NCBI RefSeq assembly: GCF_017848315.1 | Contig: NZ_JAFKEC010000032.1 | Coordinates: 1-58,023 of the forward strand | Source of the DNA: Pseudomonas palmensis | Lineage (GTDB): Bacteria; Pseudomonadota; Gammaproteobacteria; Pseudomonadales; Pseudomonadaceae | Reading direction: 5' to 3' | Length of the DNA: 58,023 nucleotides | Shown here: positions 26,455-35,730 of the stretch, in pieces | Layout: each line of letters opens with the position of its first letter | Position numbering within the stretch: position 1 is the first letter of the stretch | Notes under the pieces: generated by a model | What the model was told of the DNA's origin: nothing | Database searches by the model: none | The model's input: the letters and a program-made list of their open reading frames with translations, nothing else | Translations under genes and position numbers: made by a program

Positions 26455-27078
26455 CTAGAAGGGCTCGTTGCCGCGCCGACGGAACCAGCCGGTGAGCGAC
26501 AACCGCTCGCGGTTGGCCGGCAGCACTTCGTGGGGGATCTCGCCGGAGAGGAACACCACCAGGCAACCGCCGGTCGGCTGCACATCGTGTTCCACATTGT
26601 CCTTGAGGGTCATGCGCAACTGCCCGCCATGTTCGGGCAGCCAGTCTTCGTTGAGGTAGATCACCGACGAGACCATGCGCCGGTCGTCGTCGCGAAAGCG
26701 GTCCAGGTGCTTGCGGTAGAAGCCGCCGGGCGGGTACAGGGCGAAGTGGCACTCGAAGTCTTCCAGGCCCAGGAACAGGCCGCGGTTCATCGCTTCGCGC
26801 AGGCCGTCCATCAACCCCAGGTACTGGTCGCAGGCGTCCGAGTCACCGGGTTCGAGCCACTGGATATGGTCGTTGCGAATACCTTCGCGTACTTCCTGCG
26901 CGGGCCCTCGCCCGACCCCCGCAGGGGCCAGTTCACCTTCGGCGGCGCGGCGGCGGCACTCGGCCGCCAGTGCCCGCGTCAGCGGGGCCGGCAGGAACAG
27001 GTCGTGCTGCGACCAGCCACGGGTGGCCAGGTCGTCGACGATGCGCGACAGCAAGGGGTGATCAAGGGATATCTGCAT
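26455..27078 (-). CDS. 2-oxoglutarate/Fe(II)-dependent oxygenase
   Basis: This 207-residue protein begins MQISLDHPLLSRIVDDLATRG. The iron ligands are visible as His124-x-Asp126 (YRKHLDRF) and a distal His183 (GEIPHEV), and an Arg about ten residues later (RLSLTGWF) should bind 2-oxoglutarate. This is the prolyl-hydroxylase-like fold (SSVIYLNEDW, GGQLRM). The target is unknown; peptide hydroxylation is one possibility. ATG codons at 27078 and 27087 are both possible. The longer frame up to 27615 overlaps the opposite-strand DUF2059 gene and is not supported. Confidence 0.8.
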   Translation of the reverse strand: MQISLDHPLLSRIVDDLATRGWSQHDLFLPAPLTRALAAECRRRAAEGELAPAGVGRGPAQEVREGIRNDHIQWLEPGDSDACDQYLGLMDGLREAMNRGLFLGLEDFECHFALYPPGGFYRKHLDRFRDDDRRMVSSVIYLNEDWLPEHGGQLRMTLKDNVEHDVQPTGGCLVVFLSGEIPHEVLPANRERLSLTGWFRRRGNEPF

Positions 27079-27201
27079 GCCGCGCATAGTATCGAGCCGC
27101 CAGCAAAACCGACAGCGCCACTTGGCCGAGAGTGTGCATTGGCGTCTCGACAAAGCCCCGCCGGGCCACGGACAATAGCGGCCTGCCGACAGGAGTCCTG
27201 A

Positions 27202-27951
27202 ATGCGCCGTTTGTTTTTTCTGCTGTTGATGATCTGCACCACGCCTGTCCTGGCAGATACCCACGACCAACTGTACAAGGTTGCCGGGTGGCCGGAGCAG
27301 CGCGCCCACTTCACCGATGCCCTCGATGCCGCCCAGCAGCGCTATCGTAGCAGCCTGCCGCCTGCAGTCTTCCAGGCCCTGGTGAACAACAGCAACCAGC
27401 GTTTCGAACCCACCGCCGTCGACCGCCGCGCCGAAGCCCAGTTGCGCGTCAACCTCAGCGACCCCAAGCCTGCGCTGGCGTTTTTTCAATCCCCCCTGGG
27501 GCGCAAGATCGTGGCGGCCGAGCTGCTGGCCACCCGCCGTGACCAGTTGGCCAAGAATGCCAAGGGCCTGCCCAAGATCGAGGCCAGCGACAGCCGCCTG
27601 CTGATCATCGGCCACCTGGCCCAGGCCCTGCCGGCCCGCGAGGCCGGTGCCGAGGTCAGCCTGGCGATTGCCGGTGTGGCGGCCGACAGCCTGAGCCAGA
27701 TGATCCCCGGCCTGCTCGGTGGCAGCCAGGCCCAGGGCCTGCTCGACGGGCAGCGCCAGCGCCTGATGCAGCAGATCGAGGCCGACCTGAACAACACCCT
27801 GCTGTATGTGTATCGCGGGCTGTCGGATGCCGAACTCGATGCCTTTGCAAGCTTTGCCGAATCGCCCGAAGGCAAGGCGTACTATGCCGCCGCCCTGGCC
27901 GCAATCCGGGCTGGCCTGGCGGTCGGTCAGAGCACCTCCGACCTGCAGTGA
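27202..27951 (+). CDS. DUF2059 secreted protein
   Basis: This 249-residue protein begins with a signal peptide (MRRLFFLLLMICTTPVLA) followed by DTHDQLYKVAGWPEQRAHF. The domain is helical, with paired FFQSPLGRKIV and FAESPEGKAYYAAAL motifs characteristic of DUF2059, here occurring twice. Function is unknown. A GGAG site precedes the ATG. It meets the alpha/beta hydrolase gene tail to tail with no bases between the stop codons and no terminator. Confidence 0.78.
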   Translation: MRRLFFLLLMICTTPVLADTHDQLYKVAGWPEQRAHFTDALDAAQQRYRSSLPPAVFQALVNNSNQRFEPTAVDRRAEAQLRVNLSDPKPALAFFQSPLGRKIVAAELLATRRDQLAKNAKGLPKIEASDSRLLIIGHLAQALPAREAGAEVSLAIAGVAADSLSQMIPGLLGGSQAQGLLDGQRQRLMQQIEADLNNTLLYVYRGLSDAELDAFASFAESPEGKAYYAAALAAIRAGLAVGQSTSDLQ

Positions 27952-28881
27952 TCAGCCCAGGCGCTGGCCGATGAAGGCAAAGTAGTCTCGGCGTATTGCC
28001 GGCAGCTCGTTGACCAGGTGGTGGCGGGCTTCGGGCATCAGCAGAATCTGCGGTTCGGCGAACTTGGCCTTGAGCACCTCAAGGTTGTACGGCCAGTCCA
28101 CAGTCATGTCGGCCTGCCCCTGCACGATCAGCGGCTGGCGCGGGCTGCATGGCGCCACCTCGATACGTTTGACCCACGCCATCAGCGCCCCGACCCAGGC
28201 GGTGGGCAGGCGCCGCGGCTGCAGCGGGTCGGCCTGCAGGAACGGCAAAAAGGTCGGGTCGTTGCTGTTGTCGCTGAAGCGCCGCTCGATGCCGGTGACG
28301 AAGTGGCGCAGCACCTGATAGCTGAATTTCGACCAGCGCCACGCACGCGGGCGTACCAGCGGCGCCAGCAGGATCACCTGGCCCTGAGCCGGGCTGTGCG
28401 CGCCGTGGTGCAGCAGGTGGTCGACCAGGATGGCGCCGCCGGTGCTCTGCCCGCACAGGTGCCAGGGTTGCGGCAGGTTCAGCGCCTGGCCCTGCTCGAA
28501 CAGCGCCTGCAGCACGTCCTGATACACCGCAAAGTCATCGATGCTGGCGCGCTCGCCGCTGGACAGCCCATGACCCGGCAGGTCGCAGGCGATGACCGCG
28601 AACTGTCGGGCCAGGGCCCATTCGATGGCGTGGCGGTAGAGGCCCATGTGGTCGTAGAAACCGTGCAGCAGTACCAGCGTCGCCACAGGCGCGGCGGGCA
28701 CCCAGACCTGGGCGACCAGCTCGAAGCCTGCGGTGTCGAAGCGCCCCAGCCAGCTGTCGACGCCGGGGATGTCCAGGCTGTAGAAATGCCGGTACGCCTG
28801 CGCCTGGGTCGACAACGGCTGACGCGCGGCCAGCGGTTGCAGGCTGGCACGCAGGGAGTCGGGCTGGAATGACGCGGGCAT
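27952..28881 (-). CDS. Alpha/beta hydrolase (lysophospholipase/monoacylglycerol lipase-like)
   Basis: This protein of about 309 residues has the oxyanion motif LLHGFYDHMGLY, the nucleophile elbow CGQSTGG (Ser146), a DMTVDW segment holding the acid residue and a late His in ARHHLVNE. It belongs to the serine aminopeptidase/monoglyceride lipase type. The substrate is probably an ester, unproved. ATG codons at 28881 and 28926 are both in frame and neither has a strong ribosome site, so the N-terminus may be 15 residues longer. Confidence 0.78.
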   Translation of the reverse strand: MPASFQPDSLRASLQPLAARQPLSTQAQAYRHFYSLDIPGVDSWLGRFDTAGFELVAQVWVPAAPVATLVLLHGFYDHMGLYRHAIEWALARQFAVIACDLPGHGLSSGERASIDDFAVYQDVLQALFEQGQALNLPQPWHLCGQSTGGAILVDHLLHHGAHSPAQGQVILLAPLVRPRAWRWSKFSYQVLRHFVTGIERRFSDNSNDPTFLPFLQADPLQPRRLPTAWVGALMAWVKRIEVAPCSPRQPLIVQGQADMTVDWPYNLEVLKAKFAEPQILLMPEARHHLVNELPAIRRDYFAFIGQRLG

Positions 28882-28986
28882 GGAAGTTACCAACAACGGG
28901 GCAAAGGATTGACCTGTGATATTCATCTGTTGCGAACGGCGTGGCAAGCTGGGGGACTTTTTTGTTGCCTGTGCCGCCCCCTCGCC

Positions 28987-29011
28987 CGTAGGCGCCGGCC
29001 TTGCCGGCGAA
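28987..29011. repeat. Single REP unit
   Basis: GTAGGCGCCGGCCTTGCCGG is a single unpaired REP copy in the divergent region before the thioredoxin-fold gene. Confidence 0.75.
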
Positions 29012-29044
29012 AAGATACACCCCTTTCCGGAAATGGTACCCCCG

Positions 29045-29602
29045 ATGCCCCGCCACCTGCTCACCGGCCTCACCCTGCTCCTCTGCGCCGCCGGCCTGTG
29101 GTGGGCCTACGACAGCTTCCAGGGCCGCTACCTGCGCCCCTTCGACAACCACACCGCACTGTTCGCCGGCGACACTCTGCGCCTGCCAGAAGACATCGCC
29201 GGCCCCGGCCCCGTCCGCCTGGTGCACTTCTGGGACCCGGCCTGCCCCTGCAACGTCGGCAACCAGCAGCACCTGGCCGAGCTGACCGAGCACTTCGCCG
29301 CCCAGGGCGTGGAGTTCTACGTGGTGCAAAAGCCCGGTACCCACGGCCAACTGCCCGCCACCCTCGGCGCGCTCAAGCCACTGGCCGATCTGCCCGGCGC
29401 CGAGCACCTGCCGGCAAGCCCTGCGGTAGCGATCTGGGACCGCAACGGCCAGCTCGCCTACTTCGGCCCCTACAGCGAGGGTGCCACGTGCAATTCGAGC
29501 AACAGCTTCATCGAGCCCATTCTGCTGGCCCTCACCCAGGGCCGCAGCGTGAACGCCACCCACACCCTGGCGGTGGGCTGCTATTGCCCCTGGGCCGGCT
29601 AG
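29045..29602 (+). CDS. Membrane-anchored thioredoxin-fold protein (DUF6436-like)
   Basis: This 185-residue protein begins MPRHLLTGLTLLLCAAGLWW, a signal anchor, and continues into a thioredoxin-like fold (VRLVHFWDPACPCN, VEFYVVQKPG, SPAVAIWDRNGQLAYFGPY). The active-site position holds Cys-Pro-Cys instead of CxxC, and further cysteines occur in GATCNSS and the last residues GCYCPWAG. A periplasmic redox or metal-handling role is plausible but unproved. The start could be the ATG 12 bases upstream (29033). It shares its stop-codon bases with the convergent acetyltransferase gene. Confidence 0.7.
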   Translation: MPRHLLTGLTLLLCAAGLWWAYDSFQGRYLRPFDNHTALFAGDTLRLPEDIAGPGPVRLVHFWDPACPCNVGNQQHLAELTEHFAAQGVEFYVVQKPGTHGQLPATLGALKPLADLPGAEHLPASPAVAIWDRNGQLAYFGPYSEGATCNSSNSFIEPILLALTQGRSVNATHTLAVGCYCPWAG

Positions 29603-30147
29603 CGTACCCGTGCCGGATTGCCCATCGCTGTCGCCCCCGCCGGCACATCGCGGGTCACCACTGCGCCCGCGCCGATGATCGCATCATCACCAATGCTCAC
29701 CCCTGGCAGAATCAGCGCACCGGCACCGATCCACACGTTGCTGCCGATGTTCACCGGGCGCCCGCTCTCCAGCCCCGAACGGCGGATGGCCGGATCGCGC
29801 GGATGGTCGGCGGTGAGGATCTGCACACCGGGGCCGATCTGGCAGTCATCGCCGATGTGCACCTGCACCACGTCGAGGATCACGCAGTTGAAGTTGACGA
29901 ACACGTTGGCGCCCAGCGTGATGTTGTAGCCGTAGTCGCAATGAAACGGCGGCCGGATCACCGCGCCTGCCCCCACCTTGGCGAAGTGCTCGACCAGCAG
30001 GGCATGACGCTGCTCGTTGAGCAGTTCGGGGGAATGGTTGTAGCGGTACATCCAGTGCTTGTTGGCGATCTGCTCGGCCTGCAGCTCGGGACAGCCGGCA
30101 TGATAGAGCTGGCCGGCGAGCATTTTCTGCTTTTCACTGAGGTTCAT
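29599..30147 (-). CDS. Sugar O-acetyltransferase (maltose/galactoside acetyltransferase family)
   Basis: This 182-residue protein begins MNLSEKQKMLAGQLYHAGCP, the N-terminal cap of the Maa/LacA family, and then forms a left-handed beta helix of hexapeptide repeats (GANVFVNFNCVILDVVQVHI, IGSNVWIGAGALILPGVSIG). The catalytic His is in LTADHPRD. It should acetylate a sugar with acetyl-CoA in the cytoplasm; which sugar is unknown. It is divergent from the amidase gene. Confidence 0.88.
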   Translation of the reverse strand: MNLSEKQKMLAGQLYHAGCPELQAEQIANKHWMYRYNHSPELLNEQRHALLVEHFAKVGAGAVIRPPFHCDYGYNITLGANVFVNFNCVILDVVQVHIGDDCQIGPGVQILTADHPRDPAIRRSGLESGRPVNIGSNVWIGAGALILPGVSIGDDAIIGAGAVVTRDVPAGATAMGNPARVR

Positions 30148-30247
30148 CGGACCGTGGCTTCCTGGGATGGGTTAAGTTGCAGGGTCTATCCTGTGCCGAA
30201 CATCTGACCGGCCAGGGCAAGGAACGATCCTCGCACAAGGAGCCCCG

Positions 30248-32620
30248 ATGAAACGCAGCCTTACCCTTCTTGCGGTGCTCATCGCCGCCGTCGCCGGCGG
30301 CGGCTACTGGTATGCCCACAGCAAGTTGCCGCAACGCACCGGCGAAGTCACCGTGGCCGGCCTGCAGGCGCCGGTGAGCGTGCGCTACGACCAGCGCGGC
30401 GTACCGCACATCCAGGCGCAGAACGAAACCGACCTGTACCGCGCACTGGGCTACGTGCACGCCCAGGACCGCCTGTTCCAGATGGAAATCACCCGGCGCC
30501 TGGCCAATGGCGAACTGGCCGAGGTACTGGGCCCCAGGCTGGTGGAGACCGACACCCTGTTCCGCAGCCTGCGCATTGCCGAGCAGGCGCGCAGCATGGT
30601 CGCCCGCCAGGACAGGCAATCCCCGGCCTGGCTGGCCCTGCAAGCCTACCTGGAGGGCGTGAACGCCTGGCAGGACTCGCACCCCAGGCCCGTGGAGTTC
30701 GATGTGCTGGGCATCACACCGCGCCCGTTCACCGCCGAGGACACCCTGAGCATCGCAGGGTTCATGGCCTACAGCTTCGCCGCCGCGTTTCGTACCGAGC
30801 CGCTGCTGACCTACGTGCGCGATCACCTGGGCAAGTACTACCTCAGCGACTTCGACCTGGGTTGGGACCCCGAAGGCGCGGTGCAGACCCCGCCACACCT
30901 GGCTGCCGCCGACTGGCGCAGCCTGGGCCGCATCGCCCAGGTCAGCCACCAGGCGCTGGGCGATGCGGGCCTGCCGCAATTCGAGGGCAGCAACGCCTGG
31001 GCCGTCAGCGGCAGGCTCACCGCCAGTGGCAAGCCGCTGCTGGCGGGCGACCCGCATATTCGCTTCTCGGTGCCGTCGGTGTGGTACGAGGCCGAACTGT
31101 CGGCGCCGGGCTTTCACCTGTACGGCTACCACCAGGCGCTGAATCCGTTCGCCTCGCTGGGACACAACCGCGAGTTCGGCTGGAGCCTGACCATGTTCCA
31201 GAACGACGACCTCGACCTGATCGCCGAGCAGGTCAACCCGGACAATCCCGAACAGGTGAAGATCCACGGCCAGTGGCACGACCTCACCTCCACCCAGCAG
31301 CAGGTCCGGATCAAGGGGGAAGACCCGCTCACCCTCACCCTGCGCCGCTCGCCGCACGGGCCGATCATCAACCCCGCCGTCAGTGGGCATGAAAACGGCA
31401 CGCCGATCGCGATGTGGTGGGCATTCCTGGAAACCGAGAACCCGATCCTGGAAGCCTTCTACGACATCAACCGCGCCAACACCCTGGACAGGATGCGTGC
31501 GGCCGCCGCCAAGATCCACGCCCCCGGCATCAACCTGGTATGGGCCAACGCACTGGGCGATATCGGCTGGTGGGCGGCAGCGCAGTTGCCGATCCGTCCG
31601 GATGGGGTGAACCCGGCGTTCATTCTCGACGGCAGCACGGCCCAGGCCGACAAGCTCGGCTTCTACCCGTTCAGCGCCAACCCGCAGCAGGAGAACCCCG
31701 CCGCGGGCTACATCGTCTCGGCCAACTTCCAGCCGGTGGCGCCCACCGGCATGGTCATCCCCGGCTACTACAACCCGCCGGACCGCGGCCGCCAGCTCAA
31801 CAACAACCTGGCCTCGCCCGGCGTGAAGTGGGACCTGCACAACAGCCAGGCATTGCAGCTGGACACGGCCACAGCCTATGGCCCGCACCTGCTCACACCG
31901 CTGCTGTCGGTACTGCGCCAGGTGGTCACCGACGTACACGAGCGCGAGCTGGTCGAGCAACTGGCCGCGTGGCGCGGCGACTACCCGGTGGAATCGACCA
32001 GCGCCACGCTGTTCAACCAGCTGCTGTACGAATTCGCCCGCGCCGCCACCCATGACGAGCTCGGTGACGAATGGTTCGAGACGCTGCTGTCGACGCGCAT
32101 GGTGGATACCTTGCTGCCGCGCCTGGCCGCAGACGTGGATTCGCAGTGGTGGGCGCGCAAGGGCAGCAACGCGCACAGTGACCGCGAAACGGTGGTCAAG
32201 CTGGCCTGGGACAACACCCTGGCGCACCTGCGCACCACCCTGGGCAAGGACCCGGCGAACTGGCAGTGGGGCAAGGCGCACACGTTGACCCACGGGCACC
32301 CGCTGGGTGCGCAGAAGCCGCTGAACCTGCTGTTCAACGTGGGGCCATTCGCGGCGCCGGGCGCGCATGAGGTACCGAACAACCTGTCGTCCAGAATCGG
32401 CCCGGCACCGTGGCCGGTGACCTACGGGCCATCGACGCGGCGCGTGATCGATTTCGCCGATGCGGGGACGGCGCTGAGCATCAACCCGCTCGGGCAGAGC
32501 GGCGTGGTGTTCGACAGGCACTATGCCGATCAGGCGCAGGACTATATCGACGGCAGGTATCAGCGGGCGCTGATGGGGTTGGCGGGGGAGACCGAGGGGA
32601 CGTTGCGGCTGGTGCCCTAG
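30248..32620 (+). CDS. Penicillin acylase family amidase
   Basis: This 790-residue periplasmic Ntn-hydrolase precursor begins MKRSLTLLAVLIAAVAGGGY (signal or anchor). The alpha region has RDQRGVPHI-type and GYVHAQDRLFQMEITRR motifs. The autocatalytic Ser is Ser248 in EGSNAWAVSG, which becomes the N-terminus of the beta chain, followed by LLAGDPHI. Family members hydrolyse penicillins, acyl-homoserine lactones or other amides. Quorum-signal acylases of Pseudomonas are one possibility, but substrate cannot be told from sequence. It stands alone between divergent and convergent neighbours. Confidence 0.88.
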   Translation: MKRSLTLLAVLIAAVAGGGYWYAHSKLPQRTGEVTVAGLQAPVSVRYDQRGVPHIQAQNETDLYRALGYVHAQDRLFQMEITRRLANGELAEVLGPRLVETDTLFRSLRIAEQARSMVARQDRQSPAWLALQAYLEGVNAWQDSHPRPVEFDVLGITPRPFTAEDTLSIAGFMAYSFAAAFRTEPLLTYVRDHLGKYYLSDFDLGWDPEGAVQTPPHLAAADWRSLGRIAQVSHQALGDAGLPQFEGSNAWAVSGRLTASGKPLLAGDPHIRFSVPSVWYEAELSAPGFHLYGYHQALNPFASLGHNREFGWSLTMFQNDDLDLIAEQVNPDNPEQVKIHGQWHDLTSTQQQVRIKGEDPLTLTLRRSPHGPIINPAVSGHENGTPIAMWWAFLETENPILEAFYDINRANTLDRMRAAAAKIHAPGINLVWANALGDIGWWAAAQLPIRPDGVNPAFILDGSTAQADKLGFYPFSANPQQENPAAGYIVSANFQPVAPTGMVIPGYYNPPDRGRQLNNNLASPGVKWDLHNSQALQLDTATAYGPHLLTPLLSVLRQVVTDVHERELVEQLAAWRGDYPVESTSATLFNQLLYEFARAATHDELGDEWFETLLSTRMVDTLLPRLAADVDSQWWARKGSNAHSDRETVVKLAWDNTLAHLRTTLGKDPANWQWGKAHTLTHGHPLGAQKPLNLLFNVGPFAAPGAHEVPNNLSSRIGPAPWPVTYGPSTRRVIDFADAGTALSINPLGQSGVVFDRHYADQAQDYIDGRYQRALMGLAGETEGTLRLVP

Positions 32621-32635
32621 GGCTGCTGTGCAGCC

Positions 32636-32711
32636 CATCGCGGGTCACGCCCGCTCCCACAGGGGTCTGCGGTGTTCGCAAAACCTGTGGGAGCGGGCGT
32701 GAACCGCGATG
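32636..32711. repeat. REP pair, GTGGGAGCGGGC type
   Basis: Inverted copies of the second REP type between the convergent amidase and spuH genes. Confidence 0.9.
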
Positions 32712-32722
32712 ACTTTTTCAGA

Positions 32723-33616
32723 TCAGGCCGAGACCTGCGCCGCAGTGGCGCGGCGCACGTCCGGCTGCTTCCACGAGTCCGCGGCGCTTTCTTCGATGGC
32801 TTGCTGGATCGCGCGCTTGCGGCGCTCTTCGGCACGGCGGCTGAAGTACCAGACCATGAAGGTCACCAGCGACACGCTGAGCAGGATCAGGCTGGCCACC
32901 GCGTTGATCTCCGGCTTCACGCCCAGGCGCACCGCCGAGAACACTTCCATCGGCAAGGTGGTCGAACCCGGCCCGGACACGAAGCTGGCCAGCACCAGGT
33001 CGTCCAGCGACAGTGCGAACGACATCATGCCGCCCGCCGCCAGCGACGGCGCGATCATCGGGATGGTGATCAGGAAGAACACCTTCCACGGCCGCGCGCC
33101 CAGGTCCATGGCCGCCTCTTCGATGGACAGGTCCAGCTCGCGCAGGCGAGCCGACACCACCACCGCCACATAGGCGGCGCAGAACGTGGTGTGAGCGATC
33201 CAGATGGTGACGATGCCGCGCTCCTGCGGCCAACCGATCATCTGCGCCATGGCCACGAACAGCAGCAACAGCGAAAGACCGGTGATCACCTCAGGCATTA
33301 CCAGCGGTGCGGTGACCAGGCCACCGAACAGCGTGCGCCCCTTGAAGCGGGTCACGCGGGTCAGTACGAACGCCGCCAGGGTACCCAGCGCCACCGCGGC
33401 CACCGCGGTGTAGCAGGCAATCTCCAGCGAGCGCATCACCGAGCCCATCAGCTGGGTGTTGTCGAGCAGGCCCACGTACCACTTCACCGACCAGCCCCCC
33501 CATACCGTCACCAGCTTGGAGGCGTTGAACGAGTAGATCACCAGGATCAGCATGGGCAGGTAGATGAACAGCAGGCCTACCACCAACATCAGTTTGGAGA
33601 AACTGAAACGCTTCAT
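32723..33616 (-). CDS. spuH: Polyamine ABC transporter permease (PotI-like)
   Basis: This 297-residue inner-membrane permease begins MKRFSFSKLMLVVGLLFIYL and has six hydrophobic segments, with the EAA loop ELDLSIEEAAMDLGARPWKV in the middle. It pairs with SpuG to form the channel for putrescine/spermidine. The last ~40 residues (SRRAEERRKRAIQQAIEES onward) form a charged cytoplasmic tail. Its ATG overlaps the spuG stop by four bases, indicating translational coupling. Confidence 0.9.
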   Translation of the reverse strand: MKRFSFSKLMLVVGLLFIYLPMLILVIYSFNASKLVTVWGGWSVKWYVGLLDNTQLMGSVMRSLEIACYTAVAAVALGTLAAFVLTRVTRFKGRTLFGGLVTAPLVMPEVITGLSLLLLFVAMAQMIGWPQERGIVTIWIAHTTFCAAYVAVVVSARLRELDLSIEEAAMDLGARPWKVFFLITIPMIAPSLAAGGMMSFALSLDDLVLASFVSGPGSTTLPMEVFSAVRLGVKPEINAVASLILLSVSLVTFMVWYFSRRAEERRKRAIQQAIEESAADSWKQPDVRRATAAQVSA

Positions 33617-34533
33617 GCCCTGCCCTCCATCTCTTTGGCCTGGCTGCGGTTGAACAGCAGGATGGGCACGATCAGGATTGCCAGCATCACCACCGCCAGG
33701 GCGGATGCCACCGGCCAGTCACGGTTGTTGAAGAATTCCTGCCACAGCACCTTGCCGATCATCAGGGTTTCCGGGCCGCCCAGCAGCTCGGGGATCACGA
33801 ACTCGCCCACCACCGGGATGAACACTAGCATGCAGCCGGCCACGATGCCGTTCTTGGACAGCGGCACGGTGATTTTCCAGAAGCTGTTGAAGGTGCTCGA
33901 ACCCAGGTCGGACGCCGCTTCCAGCAGGCTCTGGTCGTGTTTGACCAGGTTGGCGTAGAGCGGCAGGATCATGAACGGCAGGTACGAATAGACCACGCCG
34001 ATATACACCGCCAGGTTGGTGTTGAGGATCTGCAGCGGCTGATCGATCAGCCCCAGCCACATCAGGAAGGCATTGAGCAGCCCGTTGTTGCTGAGGATGC
34101 CCATCCACGCATACACGCGGATCAGGATCGCCGTCCAGGTCGGCATCATGATCAGCAGCAGCAACACGGTCTGCATTTCCTTGCGCGCGTTGGCGATGGC
34201 ATAGGCCATCGGGTAGCCGATCGCCAGGCACAGGATCGTGCTGATCAGGGCCATCTTCAACGAGCCCAGGTAGGCCGCGATGTACAGCTCGTCCTCGGTC
34301 AACAGGCCATAGTTGGCCAGGTTGAGTACCAGCTGCACCTTGTCTTCGAGGTAGGTGAAGATCTCGGTGTACGGCGGGATCGCCACGTCGGCTTCGGCAA
34401 AGCTGATCTTCAGCACGATGAAGAACGGCAGCATGAAGAACAGGAACAGCCACAGGAACGGCACCCCGATCACCAGGTGACGCCCTTCGGGTATCAATCG
34501 CTGAAACGCTCGCTTGAGCTTGCGCGCTGTCAT
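33613..34533 (-). CDS. spuG: Polyamine ABC transporter permease (PotH-like)
   Basis: This 306-residue permease begins MTARKLKRAFQRLIPEGRHL and has six hydrophobic segments; its EAA loop is VKHDQSLLEAASDLGSSTFN. It forms the inner-membrane pore with SpuH. The start at 34533 overlaps the spuF stop (ATGA), better than the in-frame GTG-type start upstream. Homology and operon position leave little doubt on polyamine transport. Confidence 0.9.
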   Translation of the reverse strand: MTARKLKRAFQRLIPEGRHLVIGVPFLWLFLFFMLPFFIVLKISFAEADVAIPPYTEIFTYLEDKVQLVLNLANYGLLTEDELYIAAYLGSLKMALISTILCLAIGYPMAYAIANARKEMQTVLLLLIMMPTWTAILIRVYAWMGILSNNGLLNAFLMWLGLIDQPLQILNTNLAVYIGVVYSYLPFMILPLYANLVKHDQSLLEAASDLGSSTFNSFWKITVPLSKNGIVAGCMLVFIPVVGEFVIPELLGGPETLMIGKVLWQEFFNNRDWPVASALAVVMLAILIVPILLFNRSQAKEMEGRA

Positions 34534-35672
34534 GACCGCAGGACCACGCCGCTGTCGTCTTCCCACCACACGTAGACCTGGTCATCCCAGGTCGGCCGGG
34601 TGCCCTGGCGCTCGGCGTTGGCGACGAACGACTGCACGATCTTGCCGCCTGGCAGCTCCACGTAGAACACCGAATGGCCACCCAGGTAGGCGATGTCGTG
34701 CACCTTGCCGTGGGACCAGTTGAACTCGAAGCTCGGCTGCTCGGTGGTCACCAGCAGTTTTTCCGGACGCAGCGCATAGGTGATGCGCTTGTCTTCGACC
34801 GAGGTGGTCACACCGTGGCCCACGTAGATCTTGCGCTCGAGCTCGGGGCTGGCGATCAGCGCGTGGCCCTCGGCGTCCTCGACCACTTCGCCTTCGAACA
34901 GGTTGACGTTGCCGATGAACTCGCACACCAGGCGGCTGGTGGGGGTTTCGTAGATATCGATGGGGCTGCCGATCTGGGCAATCCAGCCCAGGTGCATGAT
35001 CGCGATGCGCTGGGCCATGGTCATGGCCTCTTCCTGGTCGTGGGTCACCATCACGCAGGTCACGCCCACGCGCTCGATGATCTCCACCAGTTCCAGCTGC
35101 ATCTGCGAACGCAGTTTCTTGTCCAGCGCGCCCATCGGCTCATCGAGCAGCAGCAGCTTGGGCCGCTTGGCCAGCGAACGGGCCAGGGCCACACGCTGGC
35201 GCTGGCCACCGGAGAGCTGGTGCGGCTTGCGCTTGGCGTACTGGGTCATGTGCACCAGCTTGAGCATCTCGGCCACCCGCGCCTCGATCTCGTCCTTGCT
35301 CATGCGGTCCTGCTTGAGGCCGAAGGCGATGTTGTCGGCCACGCTCATGTGCGGGAACAGCGCGTAGGACTGGAACATCATGTTGATCGGCCGCTCGTAG
35401 GGCGGCATATCGGTGATGTCCACGCCATCGAGGAAGATCCGCCCTTCGGTCGGGCGCTCGAACCCCGCCAGCATGCGCAGCAAGGTGGACTTGCCCGAGC
35501 CGGAGCCACCGAGCAGCGCGAAGATCTCGCCCTTCTTGATCTCCAGGGACACATCGTCCACCGCTACGGTTTCGTCGAACTTCTTTGTAACCCGGTCGAT
35601 CTTGACCAGCACCTGTTTAGGTTGCTGATCGCCTTCTAGGGCTTTCTTATAGGCACCGGAGGCAACTGCCAT
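34530..35672 (-). CDS. spuF: Polyamine ABC transporter ATPase (PotG-like)
   Basis: This 380-residue ATPase begins MAVASGAYKKALEGDQQPKQ. It has Walker A GGSGSGKST (from residue 55), signature LSGGQRQRVALARSL, Walker B LLLLDEPMGALD and switch MVTHDQEEA, then a TOBE region that usually modulates transport. It energises uptake through SpuG-SpuH. The gene is coupled to spuG by overlap and follows spuE after 58 bases. Confidence 0.92.
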   Translation of the reverse strand: MAVASGAYKKALEGDQQPKQVLVKIDRVTKKFDETVAVDDVSLEIKKGEIFALLGGSGSGKSTLLRMLAGFERPTEGRIFLDGVDITDMPPYERPINMMFQSYALFPHMSVADNIAFGLKQDRMSKDEIEARVAEMLKLVHMTQYAKRKPHQLSGGQRQRVALARSLAKRPKLLLLDEPMGALDKKLRSQMQLELVEIIERVGVTCVMVTHDQEEAMTMAQRIAIMHLGWIAQIGSPIDIYETPTSRLVCEFIGNVNLFEGEVVEDAEGHALIASPELERKIYVGHGVTTSVEDKRITYALRPEKLLVTTEQPSFEFNWSHGKVHDIAYLGGHSVFYVELPGGKIVQSFVANAERQGTRPTWDDQVYVWWEDDSGVVLRS

Positions 35673-35730
35673 GTGTGAAACTCCCAACAAGATTTTGGTG
35701 CCCGCCCCTGCCGTGACGGGCCCTGGATAG

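Noticed and set aside
26455..27615. 386-codon reading of the 2OG oxygenase gene
   Set aside because: The extra N-terminal part overlaps the opposite-strand DUF2059 gene and shows no oxygenase sequence; the enzyme is complete from 27078.
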